IMG/VR virus record: IMGVR_UViG_3300028269_000003
Location: 1-64,000 of that record
Reading direction: 5' to 3' (one strand)
DNA: 64,000 nt
From: a virus
This document shows positions 1-6,163 of this stretch, in pieces (position 1 is the stretch's first letter; each line of letters begins with the position of its first letter). The position numbers and the translations under genes were made by a program. The notes under the pieces were generated by a model. It was not told where the DNA came from. It did no database searches and saw nothing but the letters and a program-made list of their open reading frames with translations.

Positions 1-45
1 GAACACGCAGTAGTTATGAGATTAATGAAAGCAATACTTAACTAA
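1..45 (+). CDS. 3' end of SprT-like putative metallopeptidase gene (partial)
   Basis: The window opens inside a gene. The first 45 bases encode the last 14 residues and stop of the same protein that is complete at 33582-33941, and the bases are identical to 33897-33941. The sequence just before this window is therefore also phage DNA of this type. Only the C-terminal tail is present, without the catalytic HExxH motif. Confidence 0.85.
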   Translation, partial: EHAVVMRLMKAILN

Positions 46-50
46 ACAAT

Positions 51-126
51 GCGCCGTTAGCTCAATGGATAGAGCAGTCGTTTTCTAGGCGATAGGTTGA
101 GGGTTCAAGTCCTTCACGGCGCGCCA
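51..126 (+). tRNA. tRNA-Arg (anticodon UCU), phage A copy
   Basis: A full cloverleaf can be drawn. The acceptor stem GCGCCGT pairs with ACGGCGC, the D stem is GCTC/GAGC, and the 5-bp anticodon stem has two G-U pairs. The loop TTTCTAG gives anticodon TCT; the T stem is GAGGG/CCTTC with loop TTCAAGT; the discriminator is G and CCA is encoded. It would read AGA/AGG codons. It lies inside the rightward gene string, 5 bases after the SprT-like gene. It is identical over all 76 bases to 33947-34022. Confidence 0.96.
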
Positions 127-144
127 ATTATCATGAGGTATTAC

Positions 145-354
145 ATGGCTAATAAACTATTATCAATCACAGTTCAAGGTAAACATAATAAATACTCGTT
201 TAACTTCTATGGCGACACTAAACACATAGAGAACTGGCGCAACGAAGGCTTTGAGATTGACGAGATAGTAAACACGATACCAACATGGATTGTTGACTTG
301 GGCTTAACTAAAGTTTGGTGCAAATTGCAGGATTGGTTTAATTTTAAGCTATGA
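145..354 (+). CDS. Hypothetical 69-aa protein directly after the tRNA (phage A only)
   Basis: Not recognised. The start at 145 is chosen because GAGG at 135-138 sits at good Shine-Dalgarno distance; an in-frame ATG at 133 lacks one. The protein is small and aromatic-rich with a Trp-rich C-terminal third (IPTWIVDLGL, VWCKLQDWF) and no clear signal peptide. It overlaps the next gene by ATGA. Phage B has no counterpart here, so the gene is an insertion or loss right at the tRNA junction. Confidence 0.6.
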   Translation: MANKLLSITVQGKHNKYSFNFYGDTKHIENWRNEGFEIDEIVNTIPTWIVDLGLTKVWCKLQDWFNFKL

Positions 355-545
355 GAGCGTTTAAACATTTAGACGGCTCGCCTAAAACTCATGCTAGACC
401 ACGCATTTGTAAAGAGTGTAGAAAGTGGGTTGGCTGCGGTTGCTTCTTGCCGTTTCGTGTTGATAGAAAATTAAAGCAGCTATATAAAAAATACGTGATG
501 CCAATTATCCGAAAAGACATTCAAGCTAATCGTATGCGTAGATAA
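351..545 (+). CDS. Small basic Cys-containing protein (64 aa)
   Basis: Highly basic, with Cys residues in a CKEC...CGC arrangement in the first half that could bind zinc, and a Lys/Arg-rich C-terminus (IIRKDIQANRMRR). Homologous to 34032-34226 in phage B (shared MRAF, PKTH, RPR, LPFR, KKY.MP.IRKD). Translationally coupled to the upstream gene by ATGA. The basic, Cys-bearing make-up suggests nucleic-acid binding, but the family is not recognised. Confidence 0.7.
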   Translation: MRAFKHLDGSPKTHARPRICKECRKWVGCGCFLPFRVDRKLKQLYKKYVMPIIRKDIQANRMRR

Positions 546-567
546 TTTAAGATTATTTACTTTTATT

Positions 568-608
568 TGCAAAAATAGTTTGCATTTTATTTTAAACTGT
601 TTTATAGT
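568..608 (+). promoter_or_regulatory. Rightward promoter with TGCAAA-N5-TTTGCA dyad
   Basis: The -35 is TTGCAT (580-585), then a 17-base spacer, then -10 TATAGT (603-608). The dyad TGCAAA (568-573), five bases, TTTGCA (579-584) overlaps the -35. The same arrangement occurs at 34249-34289 and 29976-30016. It would drive the small right-arm genes from 641 onward. Confidence 0.8.
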
Positions 609-640
609 TACTACATCAACAACGCAAACGGGAAAATAAA

Positions 641-772
641 ATGACACATTTAGAAATTTCAAAAATTAAAGAAAACAATACAGAAGTTATTGAATTAATT
701 CTTTGGCAAGCAAAACGTGACGGTGATAGCTTTGTTATTGCTGAATGTAAAAAATTATTAAATATAAAATAA
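641..772 (+). CDS. Hypothetical 43-aa protein, first gene after the promoter
   Basis: ATG at 641 follows GGGA at a suitable distance, 33 bases downstream of the -10. The protein is helical and charged with a single Cys near the C-terminus; no domain recognised. Its stop overlaps the next start (TAATG). Phage B carries an unrelated 79-aa gene in this slot (34322-34561), so the position is a swap site between the two phages. Confidence 0.6.
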   Translation: MTHLEISKIKENNTEVIELILWQAKRDGDSFVIAECKKLLNIK

Positions 773-921
773 TGCTTCGCTTTATTATCATTGACGAGTT
801 TGGTGGCAGGCTTCGTGCCTTTGCTACTAAACGTGAAGCAAAGCAGTTTATACGCAATAAACGTGGGTGCATTGTGTTAGAGATTAGTATTTTTGATGTA
901 AGTGAAGAGTGTTTATTTTAA
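772..921 (+). CDS. Conserved small protein (49 aa)
   Basis: Starts within the TAATG overlap with the upstream gene. Basic centre (ATKREAKQFIRNKRG) between hydrophobic N-terminal (LRFIIIDEFGG) and acidic C-terminal ends. Almost identical to 34564-34713 in phage B, which supports a real gene. No known family recognised. Confidence 0.7.
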   Translation: MLRFIIIDEFGGRLRAFATKREAKQFIRNKRGCIVLEISIFDVSEECLF

Positions 922-935
922 TTGGAGAAATAAAA

Positions 936-1127
936 ATGCACACAATATATTATGCAAGCAAAGAATTTAATAACGGCTTTAAAAAAGCAGAAATTAAAAA
1001 AACAGCAGATGCTTTGTATGTAATAAAAACATGGATTGAATCAGGCGTTAATAACAATAATGTAAAAATCCAAAATACAGAAAATCAAAGCCTTGCTTTT
1101 CATATTGCTAATAAATTCTTAAATTAA
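936..1127 (+). CDS. Hypothetical 63-aa protein
   Basis: ATG at 936 is preceded by ATTGGAGAAATAAAA, a strong Shine-Dalgarno of the form used throughout both phages. Mixed helical composition with an Asn-rich middle. The phage B gene in the same slot (34728-35006) has an identical leader but an unrelated coiled-coil product, so the coding region was exchanged while the ribosome site was kept. Confidence 0.6.
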   Translation: MHTIYYASKEFNNGFKKAEIKKTADALYVIKTWIESGVNNNNVKIQNTENQSLAFHIANKFLN

Positions 1128-1134
1128 ATTAATC

Positions 1135-1248
1135 ATGACTGATTACAAAAACCATCAACCAGCTACCGAGCTATCAACTGCAGATAAAGTAGGTATTGCT
1201 GCTTTATGCTTGCCTATTATCTGTGTGATTATTCTTAACTTACTTTGA
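1135..1248 (+). CDS. 37-aa single-pass membrane peptide
   Basis: A polar N-terminal half (MTDYKNHQPATEL) is followed by one hydrophobic segment (GIAALCLPIICVIILNLL) to the end. Homologue at 35009-35122 keeps MxDYKNH and the CVIILNLL end, so the frame is under selection. Likely an inner-membrane early peptide; role unknown. Confidence 0.6.
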   Translation: MTDYKNHQPATELSTADKVGIAALCLPIICVIILNLL

Positions 1249-1255
1249 GGTGAAT

Positions 1256-1693
1256 ATGTATAACGTAACTAAAGACCCAGAAGCGCTCAATATCAAAGAT
1301 GCTATTCAAGCAATGTTGTTACAGCAACCTTTAACACCAAAAGAAGTGCAAGACATTCTAGGGTTAGACAAAACGCAGACTACCAATTATTTCACTTCAC
1401 TAAAAAAACAAGGATTAATCGGCTGGCATGAGAGCTTTAATACTGGCCACGTAGCACGTAGAAAATATATTGCTTACAAAAACAAGCCTAAATTTAGCGA
1501 GATTATCAATCAGCGTTTAGCTGGTAGACAGCAAGTGGCAAACGACAAGCGAGAGCAAAAACGCCAAGAAGTTAGCAGAGCAAAGAAAAATCCAAACGTA
1601 TCAATGGTTGTCAGCATTGACGACTATCACACTAAATCAACCCGCAGCCATAAACATGAATGGCGTGGCTATAACTCAATGAATGGACTTTAA
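1256..1693 (+). CDS. Winged-helix DNA-binding protein (145 aa)
   Basis: Start at 1256 follows GAGG. Residues about 10-60 read as a winged helix: helix DAIQAMLLQQ, turn PLTPKEVQDILGL, recognition helix TQTTNYFTSLKKQGLI, then a wing. The second half is strongly basic (KREQKRQEVSRAKKN) with a conserved tail. Almost identical to 35130-35567 in phage B. A regulator of early phage promoters, for instance at the TGCAAA dyads, is possible but only inferred from location. Confidence 0.7.
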   Translation: MYNVTKDPEALNIKDAIQAMLLQQPLTPKEVQDILGLDKTQTTNYFTSLKKQGLIGWHESFNTGHVARRKYIAYKNKPKFSEIINQRLAGRQQVANDKREQKRQEVSRAKKNPNVSMVVSIDDYHTKSTRSHKHEWRGYNSMNGL

Positions 1694-1694
1694 C

Positions 1695-1856
1695 ATGGTT
1701 ACCAAAGACGAAGAAACCGCGTTACAAAGCGATAATAAACATTTCATGGATGATGATTCCAACGAGTACGAGAAAATGGCTGTAATCATGTTCTACGTGG
1801 CGGTAGTGTGCATTATTGCACTATTCTTTTTGATAAGTATGCAATGTTATGGATAA
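1695..1856 (+). CDS. 53-aa single-pass membrane protein
   Basis: Acidic polar N-terminus (MVTKDEETALQ, MDDDSNEYE), then one hydrophobic helix (AVIMFYVAVVCIIALFFLI) and a short tail. Conserved at 35569-35730 in phage B. Its last bases overlap the next start. Probably N-in/C-out inner membrane; function unknown. Confidence 0.65.
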   Translation: MVTKDEETALQSDNKHFMDDDSNEYEKMAVIMFYVAVVCIIALFFLISMQCYG

Positions 1857-2046
1857 AGACTATCCATTATTAACGGTTTATGTTGTAGCTGCTAGTTGCA
1901 TGGTGGCTGTGATGATACTAGGTCAATGGTATGACGCATTAACACATGAGCCAAAAATTGAGCATGTGCCATGTAGCGTTACGATTGAAAACATGGCGCG
2001 TAAATTAAACGTGACTTTATTAGATATGTGTACTTTGGAGAGATAG
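1849..2046 (+). CDS. 65-aa membrane-anchored protein
   Basis: A hydrophobic N-terminal helix (LLTVYVVAASCMVAVMILG, residues 7-25) is followed by a soluble tail with two Cys. Overlaps the previous gene by 8 bases, so the pair is likely co-translated. Homologue at 35723-35920 is nearly identical. Family not recognised. Confidence 0.65.
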   Translation: MDKDYPLLTVYVVAASCMVAVMILGQWYDALTHEPKIEHVPCSVTIENMARKLNVTLLDMCTLER

Positions 2047-2047
2047 G

Positions 2048-2290
2048 ATGACTAAGTGGTTTGACATTAAAACTAATCCACCAAAACGTAGCGGCGAATA
2101 CCTTGTTCACATGGTTTGTGAAGATGATAAAGATGATGACTTAATTGATGTTGATTTATATTTTGCAGACACAAAAGAATGGGCTAGTAATTGGTTTGGA
2201 GTTAAACCTAAACAATGGACTTATTGCCCAAAGCCTAAAGGTTACGTTGGTCAAAAGTATAAATTTAAATTAAAGGCTAAACAATTATGA
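2048..2290 (+). CDS. DUF551-like small protein (80 aa)
   Basis: The pattern WFDIKTNPPKRSGEYLV at the N-terminus and QWTYCPKPKG at the end matches the phage DUF551 layout (W..i...P...g.yLv ... thWmplP.pP). Biochemical role unknown in the family. Phage B replaces it with a two-helix membrane protein (35923-36099). Confidence 0.6.
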   Translation: MTKWFDIKTNPPKRSGEYLVHMVCEDDKDDDLIDVDLYFADTKEWASNWFGVKPKQWTYCPKPKGYVGQKYKFKLKAKQL

Positions 2291-2670
2291 AACCAATACA
2301 AAAAGGCATGACCACAGCCGTAACTCGTGGTGAATTAGAAGCTGCAAAACGTGAAGGTCGTGCGCCTGTTGCAGATGTAACACAATTAACTTGGTTTGAT
2401 GTTGATACCAAAGACGTGCCGTGCATAGCTGGAGTATTTGGTAATCATTTGGAAACTTGGTACGAAAATGGTACATATAAATACAACAGTTTAGCAAAGC
2501 AAGACATCTTCGCCCTACCTGAATATGAGTATCAGTGGATTGTGCAGTATGACGACGGTAGTTTTGATATGACCAGTTACTATAAAACTAAAGAAGAAGC
2601 GGCATATGAATATTCCGCAAAAGTCATAGAACCCTACGAACCATCAAAGAGAGAGGTGGAGCTGATATGA
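2287..2670 (+). CDS. Conserved right-arm protein (127 aa)
   Basis: Overlaps the upstream stop by ATGA. The N-terminal 36 residues (MKPIQKGMTTAVTRGE...) are identical to the phage B protein at 36096-36473; the centre differs and the end is again alike (KVIEPYEPSKREVE). No known domain. Preserved ends and a divergent middle suggest intragenic exchange or diversifying selection. Confidence 0.65.
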   Translation: MKPIQKGMTTAVTRGELEAAKREGRAPVADVTQLTWFDVDTKDVPCIAGVFGNHLETWYENGTYKYNSLAKQDIFALPEYEYQWIVQYDDGSFDMTSYYKTKEEAAYEYSAKVIEPYEPSKREVELI

Positions 2671-2756
2671 CTATGGCAACATCTATTTTATTTTGTTTTA
2701 TTTTCTTTTGCGCTGGAGTTTTAGTCGGTATTATTTTGGAGATTAAAAATGACTAA
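2667..2756 (+). CDS. 29-aa single-pass membrane peptide
   Basis: Begins in an ATGA overlap after the conserved GAGGTGGAG ribosome-binding motif. One hydrophobic helix (SILFCFIFFCAGVLVGIIL) with a short charged end. Its 3' end overlaps the next gene. Not seen in phage B. Very short, so moderate confidence. Confidence 0.45.
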   Translation: MTMATSILFCFIFFCAGVLVGIILEIKND

Positions 2757-2919
2757 ATTTGAATGGGTACAACGTGCAAGAATGCACTTTGCTAAAAGAA
2801 CACAACATTACAACCATGATTGGGAAGATATTGCGGAAACTACTTACGAAGAAATGCACGATTATTTTCCAGAAGAACCTGAAGATGCCGCCGATGAGAC
2901 TATTGGTTGCTGGGATTAA
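2749..2919 (+). CDS. Hypothetical acidic 56-aa protein
   Basis: ATG at 2749 follows TTGGAGATTAAAA, a good Shine-Dalgarno. Basic, His-containing first half (RARMHFAKRTQHYNHD) and very acidic second half (PEEPEDAADE). No match recognised; absent from phage B. Confidence 0.55.
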   Translation: MTKFEWVQRARMHFAKRTQHYNHDWEDIAETTYEEMHDYFPEEPEDAADETIGCWD

Positions 2920-2922
2920 ACC

Positions 2923-2988
2923 ATGACACAAAAACACAAACACGCTGATGTGCTTATTGCAATTGCGGAAGGTAGAGAGGTGGAGTGA
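2923..2988 (+). pseudogene. Truncated remnant of an early-gene family (21 codons)
   Basis: Encodes MTQKHKHADVLIAIAEG then REVE and a stop. The first 17 residues equal the start of the intact 105-aa phage B protein at 36576-36893. The remnant ends exactly in the GAGGTGGAG motif that precedes the next gene. This looks like a deletion by recombination between two copies of that motif. Confidence 0.7.
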
Positions 2989-2990
2989 TT

Positions 2991-3299
2991 ATGAGTGACC
3001 CAGCGTACCCAAGAGATTTTTTCGATGAAATGTTGAGCGAAAATAGTCCATACGCTTTTTATATATTTCAGTGGGCTAATTATCAAAGTAAAGAATTTGA
3101 TGGCGCAAGACGTTATCGTTTGAAAATGTTACACGACATTAAACTGTTTGACGGTACTGTGTATGAGCAATGCTATCCAAATGCTGATTCTTTTCACTGT
3201 AAAAATAAAATCGTTAAAGATAATGAAGTTGAATTTATCCGCATTAGTCGCAAACAACACTTCCATGAATGGCAACACCCACAAGATTTAAAGGATTAA
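2991..3299 (+). CDS. Hypothetical 102-aa protein (phage A only)
   Basis: The start at ATG 2991 is preferred because GAGGTGGAG lies just upstream. Aromatic-rich first half (PYAFYIFQWANYQS), charged second half. No domain recognised. It occupies the place held by a zinc-ribbon peptide and two further genes in phage B. Confidence 0.6.
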   Translation: MSDPAYPRDFFDEMLSENSPYAFYIFQWANYQSKEFDGARRYRLKMLHDIKLFDGTVYEQCYPNADSFHCKNKIVKDNEVEFIRISRKQHFHEWQHPQDLKD

Positions 3300-3302
3300 A
3301 CC

Positions 3303-3629
3303 ATGAACCAACAAGACAAAATCGAGTTAAGCAAGCGCGTTGCTGAAAAGCTTGGGATAGATGCGAGTATTAGTAATACCTATGAAGATAGGTATTTAGA
3401 GAATGGGCATTATCAATATGAAGAAGTTACCAATACAACTTGGCTTGCAGATGACGATGCTCGGTGCTTTAGACTAATGATTGATTACGGGATTACATTA
3501 AATGGTAGTTTTTGTGGTAGATTTATTTACGCAAACAATCCAGATAATGAAATTGATATAACAGAATTTACTGATGTTTACGAAGCCACTCGCATTGCAA
3601 TCTTAAAATGTTTGGAGAATATGGAATGA
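3303..3629 (+). CDS. Phage ABA-sandwich domain protein (108 aa)
   Basis: The layout MNQQDKIELSKRVAEKLGI ... WLADDDARCF.LM..YGI ... EATRIAILKCLENME is the pattern of the small 'phage ABA sandwich' family found in early regions of many proteobacterial phages; its function is unknown. Homologue at 37259-37573 has the same ends. Coupled to the next gene by ATGA. Confidence 0.65.
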   Translation: MNQQDKIELSKRVAEKLGIDASISNTYEDRYLENGHYQYEEVTNTTWLADDDARCFRLMIDYGITLNGSFCGRFIYANNPDNEIDITEFTDVYEATRIAILKCLENME

Positions 3630-3988
3630 GTAATTGGCAAGCAATAAAAGAAAACCTACACGGATGTAGTAACCATTCATGTGTGATTAAAAAACCTGTC
3701 GGTATGGGCACTAATGGGCAGTGCCACTGCCTTGATGACAGAATAAAACTGCAAAAATTTGCATATATTCGCAACGAAGAAATTAAACACCAACAATCAC
3801 GTATTGATGCACTTGAAGCGCAAGTGGCAGAGGCTAAAGCAAAACTTTCTAATTGGAAGCCAACGGAAAAAGAAATTGCAAATTACGCAAGCGTGGAAGA
3901 ATTATATCTATTTGCCAGTGAAAGTGACTTAATGAGCATTGCTATTGGTATTTTAGAGTTAGTGCAAATTAAAATTAATGGCAGTTGA
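3626..3988 (+). CDS. Coiled-coil protein (120 aa)
   Basis: Start chosen at the ATGA overlap (3626). The N-terminal part has Cys/His residues (CSNHSC, CHC) that could bind a metal. The middle (EIKHQQSRIDALEAQVAEAKAKL) is a coiled coil. Related in position and coiled coil to 37570-37872. Function unknown. Confidence 0.6.
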   Translation: MSNWQAIKENLHGCSNHSCVIKKPVGMGTNGQCHCLDDRIKLQKFAYIRNEEIKHQQSRIDALEAQVAEAKAKLSNWKPTEKEIANYASVEELYLFASESDLMSIAIGILELVQIKINGS

Positions 3989-4033
3989 AGCCCTCACGCG
4001 CATTAAACAATTACAGGAAGGTGATAAATTATG
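3977..4033 (+). pseudogene. Possible 3' remnant of a phage B-type coiled-coil gene (18 codons)
   Basis: Encodes MAVEALTRIKQLQEGDKL. EALTRIKQLQE resembles KALTRIKHLQE near the end of the phage B protein at 37570-37872. The homologous DNA has lost its upstream part, leaving a short frame that overlaps the next start by ATGA. It may serve only as a coupling leader. Confidence 0.4.
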
Positions 4034-4198
4034 AAACTATTAAAACTACGCAAGATATTTGCTAAAGAATCACTCTGTCGCGCACGTAAACGCATCAAGG
4101 AGCGTTTAAATCAATCAGCCAATGCTATGATATACGATAGAGTTTTTTATGAAGGCACAGACGGATATTTAAGAGATAGGAATTGTTATGGCAAGTGA
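4031..4198 (+). CDS. Conserved basic 55-aa protein
   Basis: Basic N-terminal half (KLLKLRKIF, CRARKRIKERL), then YDRVFYEGTDGYLRDRNCYG. Virtually identical to 37838-38005 in phage B. ATGA overlap upstream and an overlap with the next gene indicate one polycistron. Possibly nucleic-acid binding from its charge; not recognised. Confidence 0.65.
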   Translation: MKLLKLRKIFAKESLCRARKRIKERLNQSANAMIYDRVFYEGTDGYLRDRNCYGK

Positions 4199-4358
4199 TG
4201 GCGGAAAAGGTAGCAGACAAAGACCAACGTTTGATCAAGAACGGTTTGAATTAAATTTCGACCTAATCTTTAGAAGTAAGGAAAAAAAGTTTGACCAAAC
4301 TGTGAATAATGGTGAGTTGCTAGATGAGTTAAAGGAAAGTAGTAAAGATGAGCGATGA
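4188..4358 (+). CDS. Conserved 56-aa protein
   Basis: Begins 11 bases before the preceding stop. Charged, without membrane segments; starts MASDGGKGSRQRP and has an acidic end. Nearly identical to 37995-38162. Function unknown. Confidence 0.65.
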   Translation: MASDGGKGSRQRPTFDQERFELNFDLIFRSKEKKFDQTVNNGELLDELKESSKDER

Positions 4359-4551
4359 TTGCGATATGGCACAAATCCAGATAGAGAATAACGAAAACCG
4401 CAGTATTGCTTATGCAAGTATTGAGGCTAACAAACCTATTCAGTTAAGTGATGTGTGTTTATTCTGTGGAGAAAGTACTGTTGATGGTAGGCGCTGGTGT
4501 GATAAGTTTTGTGCAACAGAGTATGAAAAAAGACAGGCATTAAAACGATAA
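4348..4551 (+). CDS. Small zinc-ribbon protein (67 aa)
   Basis: The C-terminal half carries CLFCGE ... RRWCDKFC, a four-Cys treble-clef/zinc-ribbon pattern like small DksA/TraR-type or DUF2116-type proteins. Homologue at 38155-38361 keeps CWGCGEPTKDGRRWHN...C. Last gene of the right arm, just before the convergent terminator. Confidence 0.65.
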   Translation: MSDDCDMAQIQIENNENRSIAYASIEANKPIQLSDVCLFCGESTVDGRRWCDKFCATEYEKRQALKR

Positions 4552-4556
4552 AAAAT

Positions 4557-4597
4557 CCCCTAGCTTATCTCTATATTAGCAGTCTATTGGCTAGGGG
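4557..4597 (-). terminator. Convergent intrinsic terminator, phage A late operon
   Basis: Stem CCCCTAGC (4557-4564) pairs with GCTAGGGG (4590-4597) around a 25-base loop. Read leftward the stem is followed by ATTTTTTATC, a proper U-tract; read rightward the tail is poor in T. The phage B equivalent has compensatory stem changes and almost the same loop. Confidence 0.85.
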
Positions 4598-4652
4598 TTA
4601 TCACTAAGGGAGTGATTGAGGCTACATCATTGGAGAGGATGTAGATTTAACT

Positions 4653-4853
4653 TTAATGATAATTTCTCTCTAAGTCAAGAATATATTTGCCTAACTTTTC
4701 AGCATTATCACGATTTAGGCATATTCCACCGTCATTTTGTGGTATCACTTGCAGATGTGGTTTTGTCGGCTTTACCATCTGAGGCTGACACGCCGCTACC
4801 GAACTTATCAGCAAACCACTGAGCAGGATTTTCACTAAGTTTGTCATGCTCAT
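4653..4853 (-). CDS. Lysis lipoprotein, likely outer-membrane spanin (Rz1-like)
   Basis: Start at 4853 follows AAAGG; a longer in-frame start lacks a ribosome site. Residues 1-20 are a lipoprotein signal with lipobox SVAAC, so Cys would be lipidated and sent to the outer membrane. The gene overlaps the 64-aa gene at 4732-4926 in another frame, the nested arrangement typical of Rz/Rz1. The mature part is longer than classical Rz1 and not Pro-rich throughout, so the spanin call rests mainly on context. Confidence 0.6.
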   Translation of the reverse strand: MSMTNLVKILLSGLLISSVAACQPQMVKPTKPHLQVIPQNDGGICLNRDNAEKLGKYILDLERNYH

Positions 4854-4926
4854 TTTGAGCCTTTCTAAAGCTAATCGCTTGCAGTAGCTTTTCAAATAGA
4901 CGCAGGATGATTTCTAGCGTTTTCAT
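4732..4926 (-). CDS. Lysis-cassette 64-aa protein (possible spanin partner)
   Basis: An amphipathic N-terminal helix (MKTLEIILRLFEKLLQAI) is followed by a charged helix and a Ser/Asp/Lys-rich tail. It lies between holin and lipoprotein and overlaps the lipoprotein gene out of frame. Homologue at 38540-38734. The N-terminal helix is weak for a transmembrane anchor, so an inner-membrane spanin role is tentative. Confidence 0.5.
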   Translation of the reverse strand: MKTLEIILRLFEKLLQAISFRKAQNEHDKLSENPAQWFADKFGSGVSASDGKADKTTSASDTTK

Positions 4927-5111
4927 TTTTTCAATTGCTTAGTACGCCATGCAGACCATACTAAACCGCCAATAGTGAGAACCGCACCTGTGACAGCCTC
5001 TACTGCGCCAGATACGGCATCAGGTTCGATGTAACCTTTAGTAACCAAGATTGCGCCCAAAGCAGTTAAGCCGTGACGAATGATAGAGCCGATAATAACT
5101 GTTAATTCCAT
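4923..5111 (-). CDS. Putative holin (62 aa)
   Basis: Two hydrophobic segments (about residues 3-23 and 38-54) separated by GYIEPDAVSGAVEA, ending in a basic tail (WRTKQLKK). Fits small two-helix phage holins of the Pam3-gp28 type (IIRHxLTALGAxLVTKGYI). Sits directly downstream of the endolysin. The phage B copy (38731-38919) differs by one residue. Confidence 0.7.
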   Translation of the reverse strand: MELTVIIGSIIRHGLTALGAILVTKGYIEPDAVSGAVEAVTGAVLTIGGLVWSAWRTKQLKK

Positions 5112-5114
5112 GAT

Positions 5115-5585
5115 TTACTCCTTAAAGTGAATAAGACATTCTACTGTACGATTAACCCAACCTTTGCCAAATCTGCCAAAGTTACTCAGGCTAGAATAAA
5201 ACATAATGCGCTCGGTTGTAAATTTTAGCAATACATCATCTACTGACATTTTGTTTAGAGCAGATTGCGAAAGTCTGCCCCACTGACCATCTGGATTAGT
5301 TTTAACAGCAGTCTGCAAGATACGTACTGCACGGCTAATACCAGTATTAACAGCGCAATCAAACAAAACGCAATGAATAGACGGATGTAACGCAGAAGGC
5401 AGTTTATCCCAATAGTCACGCTTGTATATAGCGATAGCATCATCTTTAGTCAGCTCTTTAATTTTTAGTGAAGGATAGGCACGTTTAGAGATGCCGTATT
5501 TAGTTTCACCGCCAGCATCTTGAGGGTCATTAACATATCCGCCTTCATGCTTTAGTACAAATTGAACTGCTTTGTCAAAGTTCAT
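5115..5585 (-). CDS. Endolysin, glycoside hydrolase family 108 muramidase
   Basis: 156 aa, the usual length for GH108 lysozymes. The catalytic HEGGY motif is at residues 13-17, followed by DAGGETKYGIS, a family hallmark. The C-terminal half (CVLFDCAVNTG, LQTAV, DGQWG) matches the peptidoglycan-binding part. No signal peptide, so release would need the adjacent holin. Phage B encodes a close homologue in which EGGY is EGLY (38923-39393). Confidence 0.88.
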   Translation of the reverse strand: MNFDKAVQFVLKHEGGYVNDPQDAGGETKYGISKRAYPSLKIKELTKDDAIAIYKRDYWDKLPSALHPSIHCVLFDCAVNTGISRAVRILQTAVKTNPDGQWGRLSQSALNKMSVDDVLLKFTTERIMFYSSLSNFGRFGKGWVNRTVECLIHFKE

Positions 5586-5829
5586 ATTTAAAGTTTCTTC
5601 GATTAAAAATATACTTAACGCTCATGCCGAACGAAAATAATAATTCAGCTACCGTCACTATATGATTCTGCAAAACTGACACAAACAGAAACATTGCAGC
5701 CATCGCAAAAAATAGATGATAAAAATATATTCCGTGACTTGTCGATTCATCCATTTTATTTAAACAATAAATGCAATGAATAATAACGTGGATGGTGGAT
5801 AGGATAACTAATAAATTAATTAGATTCAT
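5575..5829 (-). CDS. Membrane protein of the lysis region (84 aa)
   Basis: Three hydrophobic stretches (LINLLVILSTIHVIIHCIY, HLFFAMAAMFLFVSVL, VAELLFSFGMSVKYIF). Coupled to the gene upstream by ATGA and overlapping the endolysin start. Could be a second holin or antiholin by topology and place; not recognised by sequence. Absent from phage B. Confidence 0.55.
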   Translation of the reverse strand: MNLINLLVILSTIHVIIHCIYCLNKMDESTSHGIYFYHLFFAMAAMFLFVSVLQNHIVTVAELLFSFGMSVKYIFNRRNFKYEL

Positions 5830-6113
5830 TTTTTAATAAACCAGTTAAATTGAATTTTCTCAGATGCTTTTATGATTAGCGGAACGGTATTTAGTGCCGT
5901 CAATCCGACTGCAAACGCTAAAGGGAAATGCAAGTTTTCAGGCAATGAAACGTAATAAAGAATCGCTGGCGTTCCATAATTCGCACCTACTGCCCCTGTA
6001 AACACAGCAGAAACGGCTTGAGGCGTGTTTAATCCTTGAATGAAGCGTAAAGATGCTACGCCACCAAAAAAACCAGCTATTAAATAGCCAGCTTTAATAC
6101 CGTACTCTGTCAT
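5826..6113 (-). CDS. Membrane protein of the lysis region (95 aa)
   Basis: Gly-rich hydrophobic helices (AGYLIAGFFGGVASL, AVFTGAVGANYGTPAILYYV, FPLAFAVGLTALNTVPLII) suggest three membrane spans and a basic end. Good ribosome site AAAGGAAAGAAC. Holin-like layout but unassigned. Phage B has an XhlA-like gene in this slot. Confidence 0.55.
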   Translation of the reverse strand: MTEYGIKAGYLIAGFFGGVASLRFIQGLNTPQAVSAVFTGAVGANYGTPAILYYVSLPENLHFPLAFAVGLTALNTVPLIIKASEKIQFNWFIKK

Positions 6114-6163
6114 GTTCTTTCCTTTTTGTTATTCCTTTAACCTATCTTTGTAGGCTATATCAA

